Source: Phycisphaerae bacterium RAS2 (lineage in GTDB: Bacteria > Planctomycetota > Phycisphaerae > UBA1845 > UTPLA1). From it: a stretch of 64,000 nucleotides of DNA. Below the pieces are notes generated by a model. That model was not told where the DNA came from. It ran no database searches and saw only the letters and a program-made list of their open reading frames with translations. The position numbers and the translations under genes are program-made. The stretch covers positions 1,364,001 to 1,428,000 of the forward strand of contig CP036352.1 in the NCBI GenBank assembly GCA_007753915.1, given 5' to 3'. Shown here in pieces: positions 1 through 8,211 of the stretch. The number at the start of each line of letters is the position of its first letter. The stretch's first letter is position 1.

Positions 1-1
1 C

Positions 2-166
2 GCGGACGAGTTGGGCGAGCTTCCTCCGGCCGGCGCCGGTGCGAATATTCCGGCCGGTGCGGGCAATCCCCTGACCTCCGGAACCCCGGCGAAGCCCGCA
101 GGAGAGCCTTCCGCCTCGGCGGGCGAGGCGGGCGAGGCGGACGAGGCGGACGATCAGCTGCCCTGA
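2..166 (+). CDS. C-terminal end of an unidentified protein (5' truncated by window edge)
   Basis: One frame is open from the window edge to a TGA at 164-166 and encodes about 54 residues rich in Ala, Gly, Pro and Glu, ending in repeated Gly-Glu-Ala/Asp-Glu-Ala units and a final Asp-Asp-Gln-Leu-Pro. The low-complexity acidic tail looks like a disordered C-terminus. The function cannot be inferred because the body of the gene lies outside the window. Codon use (strong G/C at third positions) fits the neighbouring genes. Confidence 0.5.
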   Translation, partial: ADELGELPPAGAGANIPAGAGNPLTSGTPAKPAGEPSASAGEAGEADEADDQLP

Positions 167-246
167 TGCGCCGTCGCCGAAATGGGGGCGCCGCGGGGCC
201 GTTGTCTCCTGTTGACCGGCGTATCCCGACCGGGCGGTGAATTTTC

Positions 247-843
247 GTGGTCTATTACTTCGTCATCGGCAACGACGGTCAGCGCTACGGCCCGGCCGAC
301 GTGGATTCGCTCGTTCTATGGGCGCGCGAAGGCCGCCTGATCCCCGAGACGATTCTTGTCGAATCGGGCACCGAGGTGCAGCGCCGCGCCGATACAATTG
401 TCGCGCTGGCAGCCGTCTTCACGGCGTTCGATGCGCGGCGCGTGGCGCTGGAGCGCAGCGAGGCGCAGACGCTGCCCGCGCGCGGTGCACGGCGCGAGGC
501 CGGGCGTGACGCAGCGCAGGGCGGCGAGCGTCCTGCGCCCCCGGTGTCGCCGGGCTTCGGGTTGTTGCCGCTGGAGCGGGAGCTTCCGGCCGTCGGGTCG
601 AAGAGCCGCGTCGTGGCGGGTTTGCTGGGAATCTTCCTCGGGGCGCTGGGCATCCACCGGTTCTATCTCGGCTACACGGGCATCGGCCTGCTGATGCTGC
701 TGATCACCGTGGCCGGCGGCGCTGCGACGTTTGTCTGCATGCCCGGCTCGGGCTGCGGATTCGTCGCCCTGTGGGGCTTCATCGAGGGTGTGCTTTGCTT
801 GTGTGGTTCGATGCGGGATGCCAACGGTCGCGAGCTGGCGTAG
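247..843 (+). CDS. GYF_2 / TM2 domain membrane protein
   Basis: The 198-residue product starts with a GTG codon. The first ~50 residues resemble the GYF_2 domain (Val-Tyr-Tyr-Phe start, then Gln-Arg-Tyr-Gly-Pro and a 'W..eGRl.petil' stretch), thought to bind proline-rich peptides. A variable linker follows, then from about residue 118 a TM2 domain: Lys-Ser-Arg, a hydrophobic helix, the Gly-Ile-His-Arg-Phe-Tyr-Leu-Gly turn and a second helix. A third hydrophobic stretch rich in Gly and Cys ends the protein. The family fixes a two-helix inner-membrane topology; the specific role is unknown. No strong Shine-Dalgarno is visible, so the start is tentative. Confidence 0.75.
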   Translation: MVYYFVIGNDGQRYGPADVDSLVLWAREGRLIPETILVESGTEVQRRADTIVALAAVFTAFDARRVALERSEAQTLPARGARREAGRDAAQGGERPAPPVSPGFGLLPLERELPAVGSKSRVVAGLLGIFLGALGIHRFYLGYTGIGLLMLLITVAGGAATFVCMPGSGCGFVALWGFIEGVLCLCGSMRDANGRELA

Positions 844-892
844 GCCGGACGAGTCGCCGGATGCGTTCTCAACGCCAATGATTCAATGTCGC

Positions 893-962
893 GTCATTCC
901 CGCGAATGCGAGAATCCGGGGATTCGACAATCAAACTGGACCCCTGCTTTCGCGGGGGTGAC
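893..962. repeat. Imperfect inverted-repeat element ('GTCATTCCCGCGAA' type)
   Basis: The ends of this 70-bp intergenic element are inverted copies: GTCATTCCCGCGAA at 893-906 and TTCGCGGGGGTGAC at 949-962 match at 12 of 14 positions, and internal arms (GAATCC..GGGGATTC) add further pairing. The pattern resembles the small palindromic repeats seen between genes in many proteobacterial genomes. No transposase is present, so it would be non-autonomous. Confidence 0.6.
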
Positions 963-988
963 GGCTTCTTGGGATCATCCCTTGCAAA

Positions 989-1711
989 TCATGGCGCGCC
1001 GAATCCGCCCGAGGATTCCAGCGTGGCAATGGCCTCGGGCACCACGTCCGCCCATTCACCCGTGTAGTCCACGCTGATCTGCGCCGTGAACGCCAAGTTG
1101 TTCTGATTCTGCCCGCTCAACACCACGAAGAGCGTGCGCGCGACTTCGCCCTCGGTGGTCATCGCATCGGGATCAAAAGACCCGGTAATCGTCGAGGCCG
1201 ACAGAACGGCTCCGGCGCCTTGATCCTGATTGCCGTTGTTCGTCGCGCCGCCCGCCAGATCACCCAGGAAGAAATACTCGTAATCACTGTTGATCGCACC
1301 CAGGCCGGTCTTGCTCGTGTCGGCCGGGTTGGTGAGCCGCATGCGCGCGTATTGCGGGAACGTCACGACGACTTCATCGGGAAAGGCCTCATCCAGCGAG
1401 GCGTTCAGATCGGCGAGGCCTGCGTTCCATTGATTGACCAGTGGTGCGAATTCAGACGGAAAATCGTCCGGGTCGAGCGGGTCAAGCTCCCCGGTGGTGG
1501 AATCAGCCTGGGTTTCTCCGCCGCCGTTGGCGCTCCAGGTGAACGTGATTCGAATGTCGCCGCGCTGAAGTGCCCAAAGGCCCTCGAGGTCAGACCCCGG
1601 CAGTGGTCCGCTCGCGGGGAACGTCAGGTTGCAGCTTTGGCCGGACATGCCCATGCAGATCGCGGCGCCGAGGACGAGGCCGGCGGTGATTCGACCGGTT
1701 CGGAAACTCAT
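989..1711 (-). CDS. Secreted hypothetical protein
   Basis: The 240-residue product begins with a classical signal sequence (Arg-rich start, then an Ala/Gly/Leu core) ending near Ser-Gly-Gln-Ser-Cys at about residue 27. This is either a poor lipobox or the mature N-terminal region. The mature part is rich in Thr, Ser, Asp and Gly, contains the phrase Leu-Trp-Ala-Leu-Gln-Arg-Gly-Asp-Ile near its start, and has no recognised catalytic motif. It looks extracytoplasmic and beta-rich. I do not recognise the family. A good sigma70-like promoter lies about 55 bp upstream. Confidence 0.65.
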   Translation of the reverse strand: MSFRTGRITAGLVLGAAICMGMSGQSCNLTFPASGPLPGSDLEGLWALQRGDIRITFTWSANGGGETQADSTTGELDPLDPDDFPSEFAPLVNQWNAGLADLNASLDEAFPDEVVVTFPQYARMRLTNPADTSKTGLGAINSDYEYFFLGDLAGGATNNGNQDQGAGAVLSASTITGSFDPDAMTTEGEVARTLFVVLSGQNQNNLAFTAQISVDYTGEWADVVPEAIATLESSGGFGAP

Positions 1712-1767
1712 AGGGGGCGGACTCCGAGGCGAGTGAGGGTTGAGGATGCGGCGAGGATCGCCACTGA

Positions 1768-1795
1768 ATTATATCGGCCAATGGGTCCGGGGCAA
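1768..1795 (-). promoter_or_regulatory. Sigma70-like promoter for the secreted protein gene at 989-1711
   Basis: On the minus strand a TTGCCC -35 box (1795-1790) is followed after 16 bp by a perfect TATAAT -10 box (1773-1768). The expected transcript start lies about 50 nt before the ATG at 1711. Confidence 0.5.
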
Positions 1796-1813
1796 CGAAG
1801 CAGCGCAAGGCGT

Positions 1814-3271
1814 CTAGCCCGCGGTGCCCGCCAACTCGGGGTGCGGCAGGATTGGCTTGAAAGACCGAGTCGGCGCGTCCGGTTCGTCGAGTTCATCGGC
1901 GTTGCCGGGTGACGCCAGCAGGGCGGCGTGATCGGCATCCGGATCGAAACTCTGCCGCAGAAACGATTCATTGGCTGTGTTCTCAATGAGCCGGCGAATC
2001 AGGTACGCCATGCCGGCGACAAAATCACCGAACGGCGCATAGACGCGAAGCCGCTGGCCCATGTCGACCAGCGCGCGCTTCAACGGATTGCCCATCCCCG
2101 TCAGCATCTGAAATTCCACCGTCCGCGGCGGCAGCTCCATCGCGCGCTCTCGGGCCATGGCGTGTGCGATCGATCGAACGTTGTGACTCGCAAAGGCGGG
2201 CCGGATCACATCCACGTGATCCAGCATCATGCCGGTAATGGCCTCGAAGCTCGTATCCGAAAGGCGCTTCTGGACAAAGACCGGCGGCCGGTCACCGCGC
2301 CGGCGCGCGTCGGCGGTCTCGGAATCCCAATAGGCCCCTTTGACCAGCCGCACCCAGATCGGCGTTCCGCGACGTCTGGCGAAATCAACGAGACTCATCA
2401 GGTCGCGCCGCGCGTCACGCAGGTAGGCCTGCACGACAATGCCGCAATCCGGCCAATCTCGAAACTCCGGCTCGGTCAGCACGCGGCGGAAGACCTCGAA
2501 GGTCATGTCCTTGATCGCGTAGTGCTCGGTGTCGATGTTTACAAACGCGCCGCGATCGCGTGCGCGACGAAGAATCGGCCGCAGTCGATCCAGCACGGCT
2601 TCAATCCCCGGCTCCCCCTGCGAAGGATCCATCGCGTTGACGATGGCGGTCAATTTGATTGAGAGATTGACGCGAGGCAGAGCTCCAAACGGGGCATGAT
2701 CCAGACGCGCATCGCCTTGCCAGGTTGGCGCGACCGTGCTTAGCCGGTCGATCAACTCGATGTAACGCTTTTGAAGGGTCAGCGCGACGGCATCGTCATG
2801 AACCGCCTCGCCCAGAACGTCGAGCGTAAAGGCCATGCCCTGGCGGCGGAGCTTGCGAACGCTGTCGATCGCCTGTTCGGCCGTCGCGCCGCAGATGAAC
2901 TGCTGCGCCATGGTCAGGCTTCCCCTGCGGGCGGCCGCGCCGACCAGCCCGCGCAGGGGCGACGCCGGCCGACTCATCATGGCTGCGAGCAGGACGGGCG
3001 GCGGAAGCGACGAAACGGGGCGGTTTCCCTCGGTCAGTTTGCGCTGAAGTTCCGCTGCGACGCGCCGGGCGCCATCCGCGGACGGCAGTGCTGCAATGAA
3101 TTCGAAGAGCCGCCGCTTGAGGTCCTCGTCGCGCGTCAGCCAGCTCATGCCGAACTGCTGCCAGTACTCAATCGACGCGACGGATGGTGCGCAGGCATGC
3201 GCTCGATGGAAGATCTCCTCCCCGATGCTCCGGGTCGCGGCTTCGATGGACCTGTCTGGAATGGTTGCCAT
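1814..3271 (-). CDS. putA (PRODH domain only): Proline dehydrogenase (stand-alone PRODH)
   Basis: This enzyme oxidises L-proline to delta1-pyrroline-5-carboxylate, reducing FAD and then the quinone pool. The 485-residue product covers only the PRODH (beta/alpha)8 barrel plus an N-terminal helical part of PutA. Signature stretches include Asn-Leu-Ser-Ile-Lys-Leu-Thr-Ala, Asn-Ile-Asp-Thr-Glu-His-Tyr, Val-Arg-Leu-Val-Lys-Gly-Ala-Tyr-Trp-Asp, the Ser-His-Asn segment, and near the C-terminus Leu-Ile-Arg-Arg-Leu-Ile-Glu-Asn, the substrate-binding 'RR..E' helix. There is no P5C dehydrogenase domain and no rocA homologue next to it, so the second step must be encoded elsewhere. Confidence 0.9.
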   Translation of the reverse strand: MATIPDRSIEAATRSIGEEIFHRAHACAPSVASIEYWQQFGMSWLTRDEDLKRRLFEFIAALPSADGARRVAAELQRKLTEGNRPVSSLPPPVLLAAMMSRPASPLRGLVGAAARRGSLTMAQQFICGATAEQAIDSVRKLRRQGMAFTLDVLGEAVHDDAVALTLQKRYIELIDRLSTVAPTWQGDARLDHAPFGALPRVNLSIKLTAIVNAMDPSQGEPGIEAVLDRLRPILRRARDRGAFVNIDTEHYAIKDMTFEVFRRVLTEPEFRDWPDCGIVVQAYLRDARRDLMSLVDFARRRGTPIWVRLVKGAYWDSETADARRRGDRPPVFVQKRLSDTSFEAITGMMLDHVDVIRPAFASHNVRSIAHAMARERAMELPPRTVEFQMLTGMGNPLKRALVDMGQRLRVYAPFGDFVAGMAYLIRRLIENTANESFLRQSFDPDADHAALLASPGNADELDEPDAPTRSFKPILPHPELAGTAG

Positions 3272-3371
3272 GCGGTTTCGACACCCCCCGGCACGACGGG
3301 AGAGTCTAGCTTTTTAGGCGGGCCGCTGCAATGTTTGCCCCGCGCAGGCCGGCGGCGTTAAACTCACGTCG

Positions 3372-4130
3372 ATGGTCAGCTTTCCGATTCGATTCCCCCG
3401 ACGTTTCCTCCTTTCGACCCTTTGCCTGTTGTTTCTCACGGTGGGCTGCGAAGACAAGCGGCGGCATCAGCCGACCCAGCAGGTAACGTTCAGCTCATCA
3501 CAGCCGGGACTTGCGGCGGGAGCGGCCCCACTCGACGTTGCGCGGTCGGCGCTGGACGCCATGATTCAGTTGCAACGCGCCCGGCGCGACGGACTGGGAG
3601 CGCCCGACCGACTCAAGTCGTACGAGTCGGCCATCGGTCGGCTTCATGCCTTGGTCGCGCGCGATCAGATTCACAAATCCATCGTGGAGAGCAAGGCGTA
3701 TCCTGCGGACATTGAGGAAGCGGCCGCTGTGACGCTCATCGTTGAGTCTTGGACAGCGATGCTGGCGCACTATGTCGACGGGATCGATCTCAACCTGGCT
3801 CGCGTCAAGTCAACGCAATCGGGGAATGCCGCGACGGTCTATGTAGCGGGAGTGAATCCCGATGACGCGAAAAAACTCGCCGCAATTCGGTCGCGCCTGC
3901 CGTCCGGGACAGGGGTTGAAAGTGACAAACGCCTTCGAGACGAAGCGCTCAAACAGGGTTTGAACCTGCCAATCGAAACCGGCATCGAGGTTCGGCTGAC
4001 GCGCGGAAAGGGCGATTGGCTGGTTTCCAATGTGAAGCTGGTCCTGCCTTTGCCGGTCCCGACCGCTGCTGTTCCAGCGAATGTGATTGGAGCAACGACC
4101 GGACCATCGTCCGCTCTTTCAGGCGATTAA
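3372..4130 (+). CDS. Hypothetical lipoprotein
   Basis: The 252-residue product has a type II signal peptide: two Arg in the n-region, a Leu/Phe-rich core and a clear lipobox Leu-Thr-Val-Gly-Cys at about residues 22-26. The mature protein is mostly helical (Ala/Leu/Arg/Asp-rich) with a beta-containing C-terminal part that ends in a Pro/Val/Ala tail. No enzyme motif is visible and I do not recognise the family. It is divergent from the proline dehydrogenase gene (about 100 bp between starts) and may share its control region. Confidence 0.7.
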   Translation: MVSFPIRFPRRFLLSTLCLLFLTVGCEDKRRHQPTQQVTFSSSQPGLAAGAAPLDVARSALDAMIQLQRARRDGLGAPDRLKSYESAIGRLHALVARDQIHKSIVESKAYPADIEEAAAVTLIVESWTAMLAHYVDGIDLNLARVKSTQSGNAATVYVAGVNPDDAKKLAAIRSRLPSGTGVESDKRLRDEALKQGLNLPIETGIEVRLTRGKGDWLVSNVKLVLPLPVPTAAVPANVIGATTGPSSALSGD

Positions 4131-4326
4131 GCTCCTGACCTTAATTGAGTTACGTGGCGCGCCATTCTGGTGAAGGGCCGAATCTGCCTTCTCGGACGCA
4201 ATTCCTGCCATCGGGCTAAAGTTTTTTTTGCCCCTGCGCCGATCCTCTATATTGCCCAGATTACCAAGAATCGCCAAGCTAACATTCTTGGTCTTCAGTC
4301 GGGCGTGCAACGGGAGCGAGATTCAA

Positions 4327-5232
4327 ATGAGCGACACGTTTTCAGGATTCGGCGAGAACCGGATGGCGAACGAAGGTCGGCGAGCCGAAGTCGGCGTCCT
4401 TCCGCAGTTGCCGCGAGCCATGATGAACGCGCAAAAGCTGCGCCACCAGCCGGCCGAGGCCGGTCAGCGCATCGAAGCAGCCCCGGCGCGACCCACGCGC
4501 AGTGGCTCGAATCTCGCGCTCAACGATTACCTCAATCCGCTGCTTCGCGGCCACCGTGCCGCCTGTCGGCAGTTGATCACCAGCGCCCTTGAGATGGGCA
4601 CCGAACCGCGAACGCTGTATCGCGAGATCATCTGGCCCGCCATGGAGCACGTCGATCGGCTCTATCGGGATGACCGGATCAATCTGGCTGCCGAACATAT
4701 GGCGACACGGATCAATCGAACCGTTGCCGATCACCTGCAAGCGAGATTGGAACGCCAGCCCGCCAACAACAAGAAGGTGCTCGTTACCAGCGCAGCCGGG
4801 GAGGCGGAGGAGTTCAGTGCGCAAATGTGCGCGGACCTCTTTGAGGCCGACGGATGGGAGACGTTTCTGGTCGGCGGTGGTGTACCGCACGATGAGATTC
4901 TTGCGCTGGTCGGGCAGATTCGGCCGGACCTGTTGATCATTGTGGGCAGCAAGCCGAGCGATGCCCCGCTGGTCCGCCTAATGGTGGACGAGATTCGTCA
5001 GATCAATGCGTGCCCGCACATGAACATCATGGTTTCCGGCGGGGTCTTCAACCGTGCCGGCGGCCTTTGGAAGGAAGTAAAGGCTGATCTGTTCGCAGAA
5101 ACAGCGATTCAGGCGGTCGAATCGGCCAATCAGATGCAACCACGATCAACCGAGACACGTTCGCCCGTCGGCCCCAAGAAGCGCCGCCGCCGCCGCAAGC
5201 CGCCGCTTCTCGAGCAGGAACTGGTCCACTGA
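4327..5232 (+). CDS. B12-binding-type protein (helical cap plus Rossmann domain) with polybasic tail
   Basis: A 301-residue product is read from the ATG at 4327, chosen because a GGGAGCGAG ribosome site precedes it; an in-frame ATG 99 bp upstream lacks one. Residues ~64-140 match the helical B12-binding_2 cap of CarH-like and corrinoid proteins, including the Glu-His pair (123-124). Residues ~149-265 match the Rossmann B12-binding domain ('VLVTSAAGE', 'D.LIIVGS', 'NIMVSGGVF'). The usual E-x-H cobalt-ligand motif reads Glu-Ala-Glu (159-161), so base-off/His-on cobalamin binding is doubtful. There is no MerR helix-turn-helix; instead a disordered N-terminus (1-60) and a Lys-Lys-Arg(5)-Lys stretch (284-291). 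A candidate TATATT -10 box lies at 4248-4253. A sensory or regulatory role is inference. Confidence 0.75.
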   Translation: MSDTFSGFGENRMANEGRRAEVGVLPQLPRAMMNAQKLRHQPAEAGQRIEAAPARPTRSGSNLALNDYLNPLLRGHRAACRQLITSALEMGTEPRTLYREIIWPAMEHVDRLYRDDRINLAAEHMATRINRTVADHLQARLERQPANNKKVLVTSAAGEAEEFSAQMCADLFEADGWETFLVGGGVPHDEILALVGQIRPDLLIIVGSKPSDAPLVRLMVDEIRQINACPHMNIMVSGGVFNRAGGLWKEVKADLFAETAIQAVESANQMQPRSTETRSPVGPKKRRRRRKPPLLEQELVH

Positions 5233-5561
5233 TTCCGGCAGATGTTCACGCCGGCGGAAGACATCGGCCGATATAAACGATGCAAGGCCGTCGAGGCAGA
5301 AGGATCTGCAAGCCGCGGCCGCTTGATGTTGAGCAGTCGCCTGGGCCACGGTCGGCCCCGGTCGGCTGGGAAGAGCCGTCCCGATCTCGGCTCTGCTGTC
5401 AAGCCGGCTTAGCGACTGGCGGCCGATCTTTTTTCTACCGGAGCGTGCTCCGGTGGAGTTCCCCGAGAGAAGTTAACATCGCTCGTGCGGTTGTGCGCCT
5501 CGCGCGGCTGCTCGTAGCATGAAGTGGTCGGCAGCGAAACCTGTCGATTGAGGGTCGCGTC
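5233..5561. other. Intergenic region with a palindrome, no supported gene
   Basis: About 330 bp separate the B12-type gene from the alcohol dehydrogenase. I see no convincing coding frame. A perfect 8-bp inverted repeat with a 2-bp spacer (ACCGGAGC-GT-GCTCCGGT) lies at 5437-5454, preceded by a TTTTTT run on the plus strand. The spacer is too short for a good terminator hairpin, so it may be an operator or a fragment of a repeat family. Confidence 0.4.
5437..5454. repeat. Perfect palindrome ACCGGAGC-GT-GCTCCGGT
   Basis: The two 8-bp arms are exact inverted copies separated by 2 bp. It lies 107 bp before the GTG start of the alcohol dehydrogenase. The symmetry fits a dimeric regulator site or a REP-like remnant; nothing here decides between them. 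Confidence 0.45.
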
Positions 5562-6521
5562 GTGCGCTGTGTCACCGTACATGACGAAACCGTGCAGGTC
5601 GGAGAGCGGCCGGAACCGGTCGCTCCGCCGGGTGAAGTAATCATTCGCCCGCGCGTCAGCGGCATCTGTGCGACCGACTTGGAGATCGTGAAGGGCTATT
5701 CCAGCTTCACCGGCGTGCCGGGTCACGAGTTTGTCGGCGTGGTGGCGTCGCGCGGCTGCGCGCTGGACGGCCGCCGCGTGGTGGGCGACATCAATTGCGT
5801 CTGCGGCAAATGTGATCTTTGCGGGAGCGGGTTGTCGAGCCATTGCCGCATGCGGACGGTGCTCGGCATTGTCGGGCGCGACGGTGCGTTCGCGGAGGCG
5901 TTCTCGTTGCCCGAACGGAATTGTTACGAAGTGCCCGATGGGTTGCCCGATGAGGAGGCGGTGTTCGCGGAACCGCTTGCGGCGGCGATGCAGGTGCCGC
6001 GGCAGGTCAAGGTTGATAGTAAGACAAGTGTCGCCGTCCTGGGGACGGGGCGACTGGGCATCCTCGTGTGCCAAGTGCTGGCCAGGACGGGCTGCAAGCT
6101 CATGGGGGTGGGGCGCAATCGGCGAACGCTGGACCTTCTGGACCGCAAGCGCATCCGGGGGGTGCACGTGGATGAGTTCGACGCCCGAGCCGAGACGGAT
6201 GTCGTCGTGGAATGCACCGGCTCGCCCGAAGGCCTGGCCCTTGCGCTGCGGGCCGTGCGGCCGCGCGGCACGATCGTGCTCAAGTCCACGTATCACGATC
6301 GGCCCGGTGTGGACCTATCGCCGATTGTCGTGAACGAAGTGACGGTGCTGGGCAGTCGATGCGGTTCGATTCCCGACGCGCTGCGAGCCTTGGCTCGACG
6401 CGAGATCGATGTGACGGGGATGGTCACGCGAACCTTTCGGCTGGACGACGCGGCGGCGGCGTTTGCGGCGGCAGCCGAGCCGGAACATCTCAAGGTGCTG
6501 CTGAAGATCGGCGCGCCGTAG
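5562..6521 (+). CDS. Zinc-dependent alcohol dehydrogenase (MDR superfamily)
   Basis: The 319-residue product is a medium-chain NAD(P)-dependent oxidoreductase acting on alcohols, polyols or sugars. Catalytic-zinc residues are visible as Cys36 and the Gly-His-Glu-Phe motif (His55, Glu56). The structural-zinc lobe is present as Cys81, Cys84, Cys87 and Cys95. The coenzyme-binding fold begins with Val-Leu-Gly-Thr-Gly-Arg-Leu-Gly (about residues 159-166). It is somewhat short for the family (~340-350). The start is a GTG. The substrate cannot be deduced, and the following pgeF gene is not an obvious partner. Confidence 0.85.
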   Translation: MRCVTVHDETVQVGERPEPVAPPGEVIIRPRVSGICATDLEIVKGYSSFTGVPGHEFVGVVASRGCALDGRRVVGDINCVCGKCDLCGSGLSSHCRMRTVLGIVGRDGAFAEAFSLPERNCYEVPDGLPDEEAVFAEPLAAAMQVPRQVKVDSKTSVAVLGTGRLGILVCQVLARTGCKLMGVGRNRRTLDLLDRKRIRGVHVDEFDARAETDVVVECTGSPEGLALALRAVRPRGTIVLKSTYHDRPGVDLSPIVVNEVTVLGSRCGSIPDALRALARREIDVTGMVTRTFRLDDAAAAFAAAAEPEHLKVLLKIGAP

Positions 6522-6537
6522 GTGAGAGGTCGCTTGA

Positions 6538-7338
6538 GTGAGTCAGCCGATTCGAACCGTTGAGTTGATCGAGACGCGGCTGGGCGACGGCGTCCTGCTG
6601 CAGTTCGACGCGTTGCGGAACATCGACGGATTTCGACATGGCATCACGATGCGCCCGTGGAACATGGCGCCGCATCGCGGGCCGCAAGCGGATCAGGCCG
6701 TGGCGCGGCGCCGGCGCGTGTGTGAGCATCTGGGGTTCTCGTTCGACCGTTTGACCACGCCGGATCAGATTCACAGTCCGCATGTGTTGCGCGTGCTGCC
6801 GGGTGATGTGGGCCGCGGGCGAGCCGAGCGCGAGACGGCGATTCCCTTCACGGATGGGTTGATCTGCGATCTGGCGGGTGTGCCGGTGATGCAATTCTCG
6901 GCGGATTGTCCGGTCGTGGTGCTGGTGGACTCGGAGCGCCGGGTGTTCGGGACGGCGCACGCGAGCTGGCGCGGGACGGTCGCGGGAATCTCGGCGGAGC
7001 TGGTTCGACAAATGCAGCGTGAGTTTGGCGTGGACCCGGCGGGCCTGGTCGGGGCGATCTGTCCTTGCGCGGGGCCGGGGGAATACGAAGTGGGCGAAGA
7101 CGTTCGTCGCATTGCCGCGGCGCGGCTGGAGGCCGGCGAGACGTTTTTCTCGTCGCGCGGGGGACGGCTGTACTTCGATCTTCGCGCGGCGAACGTTCAC
7201 CAGTTGGTCCGCGCGGGCGTGCCGGGAGATCGTATCTACGTGGCGTCGCCCTCGACGATGTCCGATGGTCGGTTCTACTCGCACCGCCGCGACGGGGCCG
7301 AGACGGGGCGATTCGCGTTCATCGGCGGATTCGCCTGA
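6538..7338 (+). CDS. pgeF: Laccase-domain purine nucleoside enzyme / peptidoglycan editing factor
   Basis: The 266-residue product belongs to the YfiH/PgeF (FAMIN-like) family, formerly called polyphenol oxidase. Members act on purine nucleosides (adenosine deaminase or phosphorylase) and in E. coli prevent misincorporation of amino acids into muropeptides. The His-Cys-His metal triad is visible as His79 (Gln-Ile-His-Ser), Cys124 (Ala-Asp-Cys-Pro) and His141 (Ala-His-Ala-Ser-Trp-Arg-Gly). The Tyr-Glu-Val-Gly motif lies near residue 182. Translation starts at a GTG 16 bp after the alcohol dehydrogenase stop, so the two may be cotranscribed. Confidence 0.88.
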   Translation: MSQPIRTVELIETRLGDGVLLQFDALRNIDGFRHGITMRPWNMAPHRGPQADQAVARRRRVCEHLGFSFDRLTTPDQIHSPHVLRVLPGDVGRGRAERETAIPFTDGLICDLAGVPVMQFSADCPVVVLVDSERRVFGTAHASWRGTVAGISAELVRQMQREFGVDPAGLVGAICPCAGPGEYEVGEDVRRIAAARLEAGETFFSSRGGRLYFDLRAANVHQLVRAGVPGDRIYVASPSTMSDGRFYSHRRDGAETGRFAFIGGFA

Positions 7339-7469
7339 ATCGCGACGTGCCTTATCAGACTCATGAAACAACGCAACTCGCGCACGCTCCCGACCGATAA
7401 GCCCTGCGGCGCGCCGGCGACCGACGGCTGGTCGCAACGAACGCAGCGCGGTTCGCGTGGAGAGGTGTG

Positions 7470-8201
7470 ATGGCAAGCGACAAAGCGGTGGTACTCGTAT
7501 CGGGCGGGTTGAACAGTGCCGTGCTGGCTGCAATGGCCAAACAGGAGCATCCGGCCATGGCGATGCTGCATGTGCGCTTCGGCCATCGCGCGCAGGATCG
7601 CGAGACGGAGTTGTTCGAAAAACTTGCGGCGCACTTTGAAGTGCGCGAGCAGCTCACGGTGGACATGCCGCACTTCGCGGCGATCGGCGGCAGCGCCCGC
7701 GTCTCACGCAAAATGCAATTGCAGGACGCCCTGGCGATCACCGGCGGTGAATCCAACTGCAACGTGCGCGGAATGATCGGCTCATTGCTGTCGGCCGCGT
7801 TCGCCTGGGCCGCGCGGATCGAAGCAAAGCACGTCTACATCGGCGTGGCGGAGAATCTCGGCCCGCCCGCGCCGCCGACCGGCGCGCTGTATCCCGAATA
7901 TTCCCGTGAGTACCTGCACCTTTTCAATCATTTGTACACGATCGCATCGCCCTCGCGCGAAATCGCCGTGGCTGCACCGTTGATGGACTTGTCGCGTGCC
8001 GACATCGTGAAGCTCGGCCACCGGCTGGGCGTGCCGTTTGATCTGACGTGGTCGTGTCTCTCATCGGGCACGCAGATGTGCGGGGCGTGCGTCGGGTGCG
8101 CGACGCGCAACCGCGGTTTCCTCGATGCGGCGGTTCCCGATCCGGTCATGCTGGCGGCGCAGCGCGCGGCAGCGGCCGCCGCGGCCGTCGGGGCTTACTG
8201 A
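7470..8201 (+). CDS. queC: 7-cyano-7-deazaguanine synthase-like protein
   Basis: QueC makes preQ0 from 7-carboxy-7-deazaguanine, ammonia and ATP in the queuosine pathway. The product is 243 residues from the ATG at 7470, with AGAGG at 7461-7465; a GTG directly before it is an alternative. The C-terminal zinc site is intact: Cys196, Cys204, Cys207 and Cys210 in the family pattern. The N-terminal PP-loop reads Ser-Gly-Gly-Leu-Asn-Ser (11-16), with Asn where the family usually has Asp. No other queuosine genes are adjacent. The fold assignment is firm; activity is slightly less certain because of the substitution. Confidence 0.82.
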   Translation: MASDKAVVLVSGGLNSAVLAAMAKQEHPAMAMLHVRFGHRAQDRETELFEKLAAHFEVREQLTVDMPHFAAIGGSARVSRKMQLQDALAITGGESNCNVRGMIGSLLSAAFAWAARIEAKHVYIGVAENLGPPAPPTGALYPEYSREYLHLFNHLYTIASPSREIAVAAPLMDLSRADIVKLGHRLGVPFDLTWSCLSSGTQMCGACVGCATRNRGFLDAAVPDPVMLAAQRAAAAAAAVGAY

Positions 8202-8211
8202 AACTGCGGGA

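Noticed and set aside
5437-5454. Rho-independent terminator
   Set aside because: The inverted repeat has only a 2-nt spacer and no T-run following it on either strand; the T-run lies before it on the plus strand.
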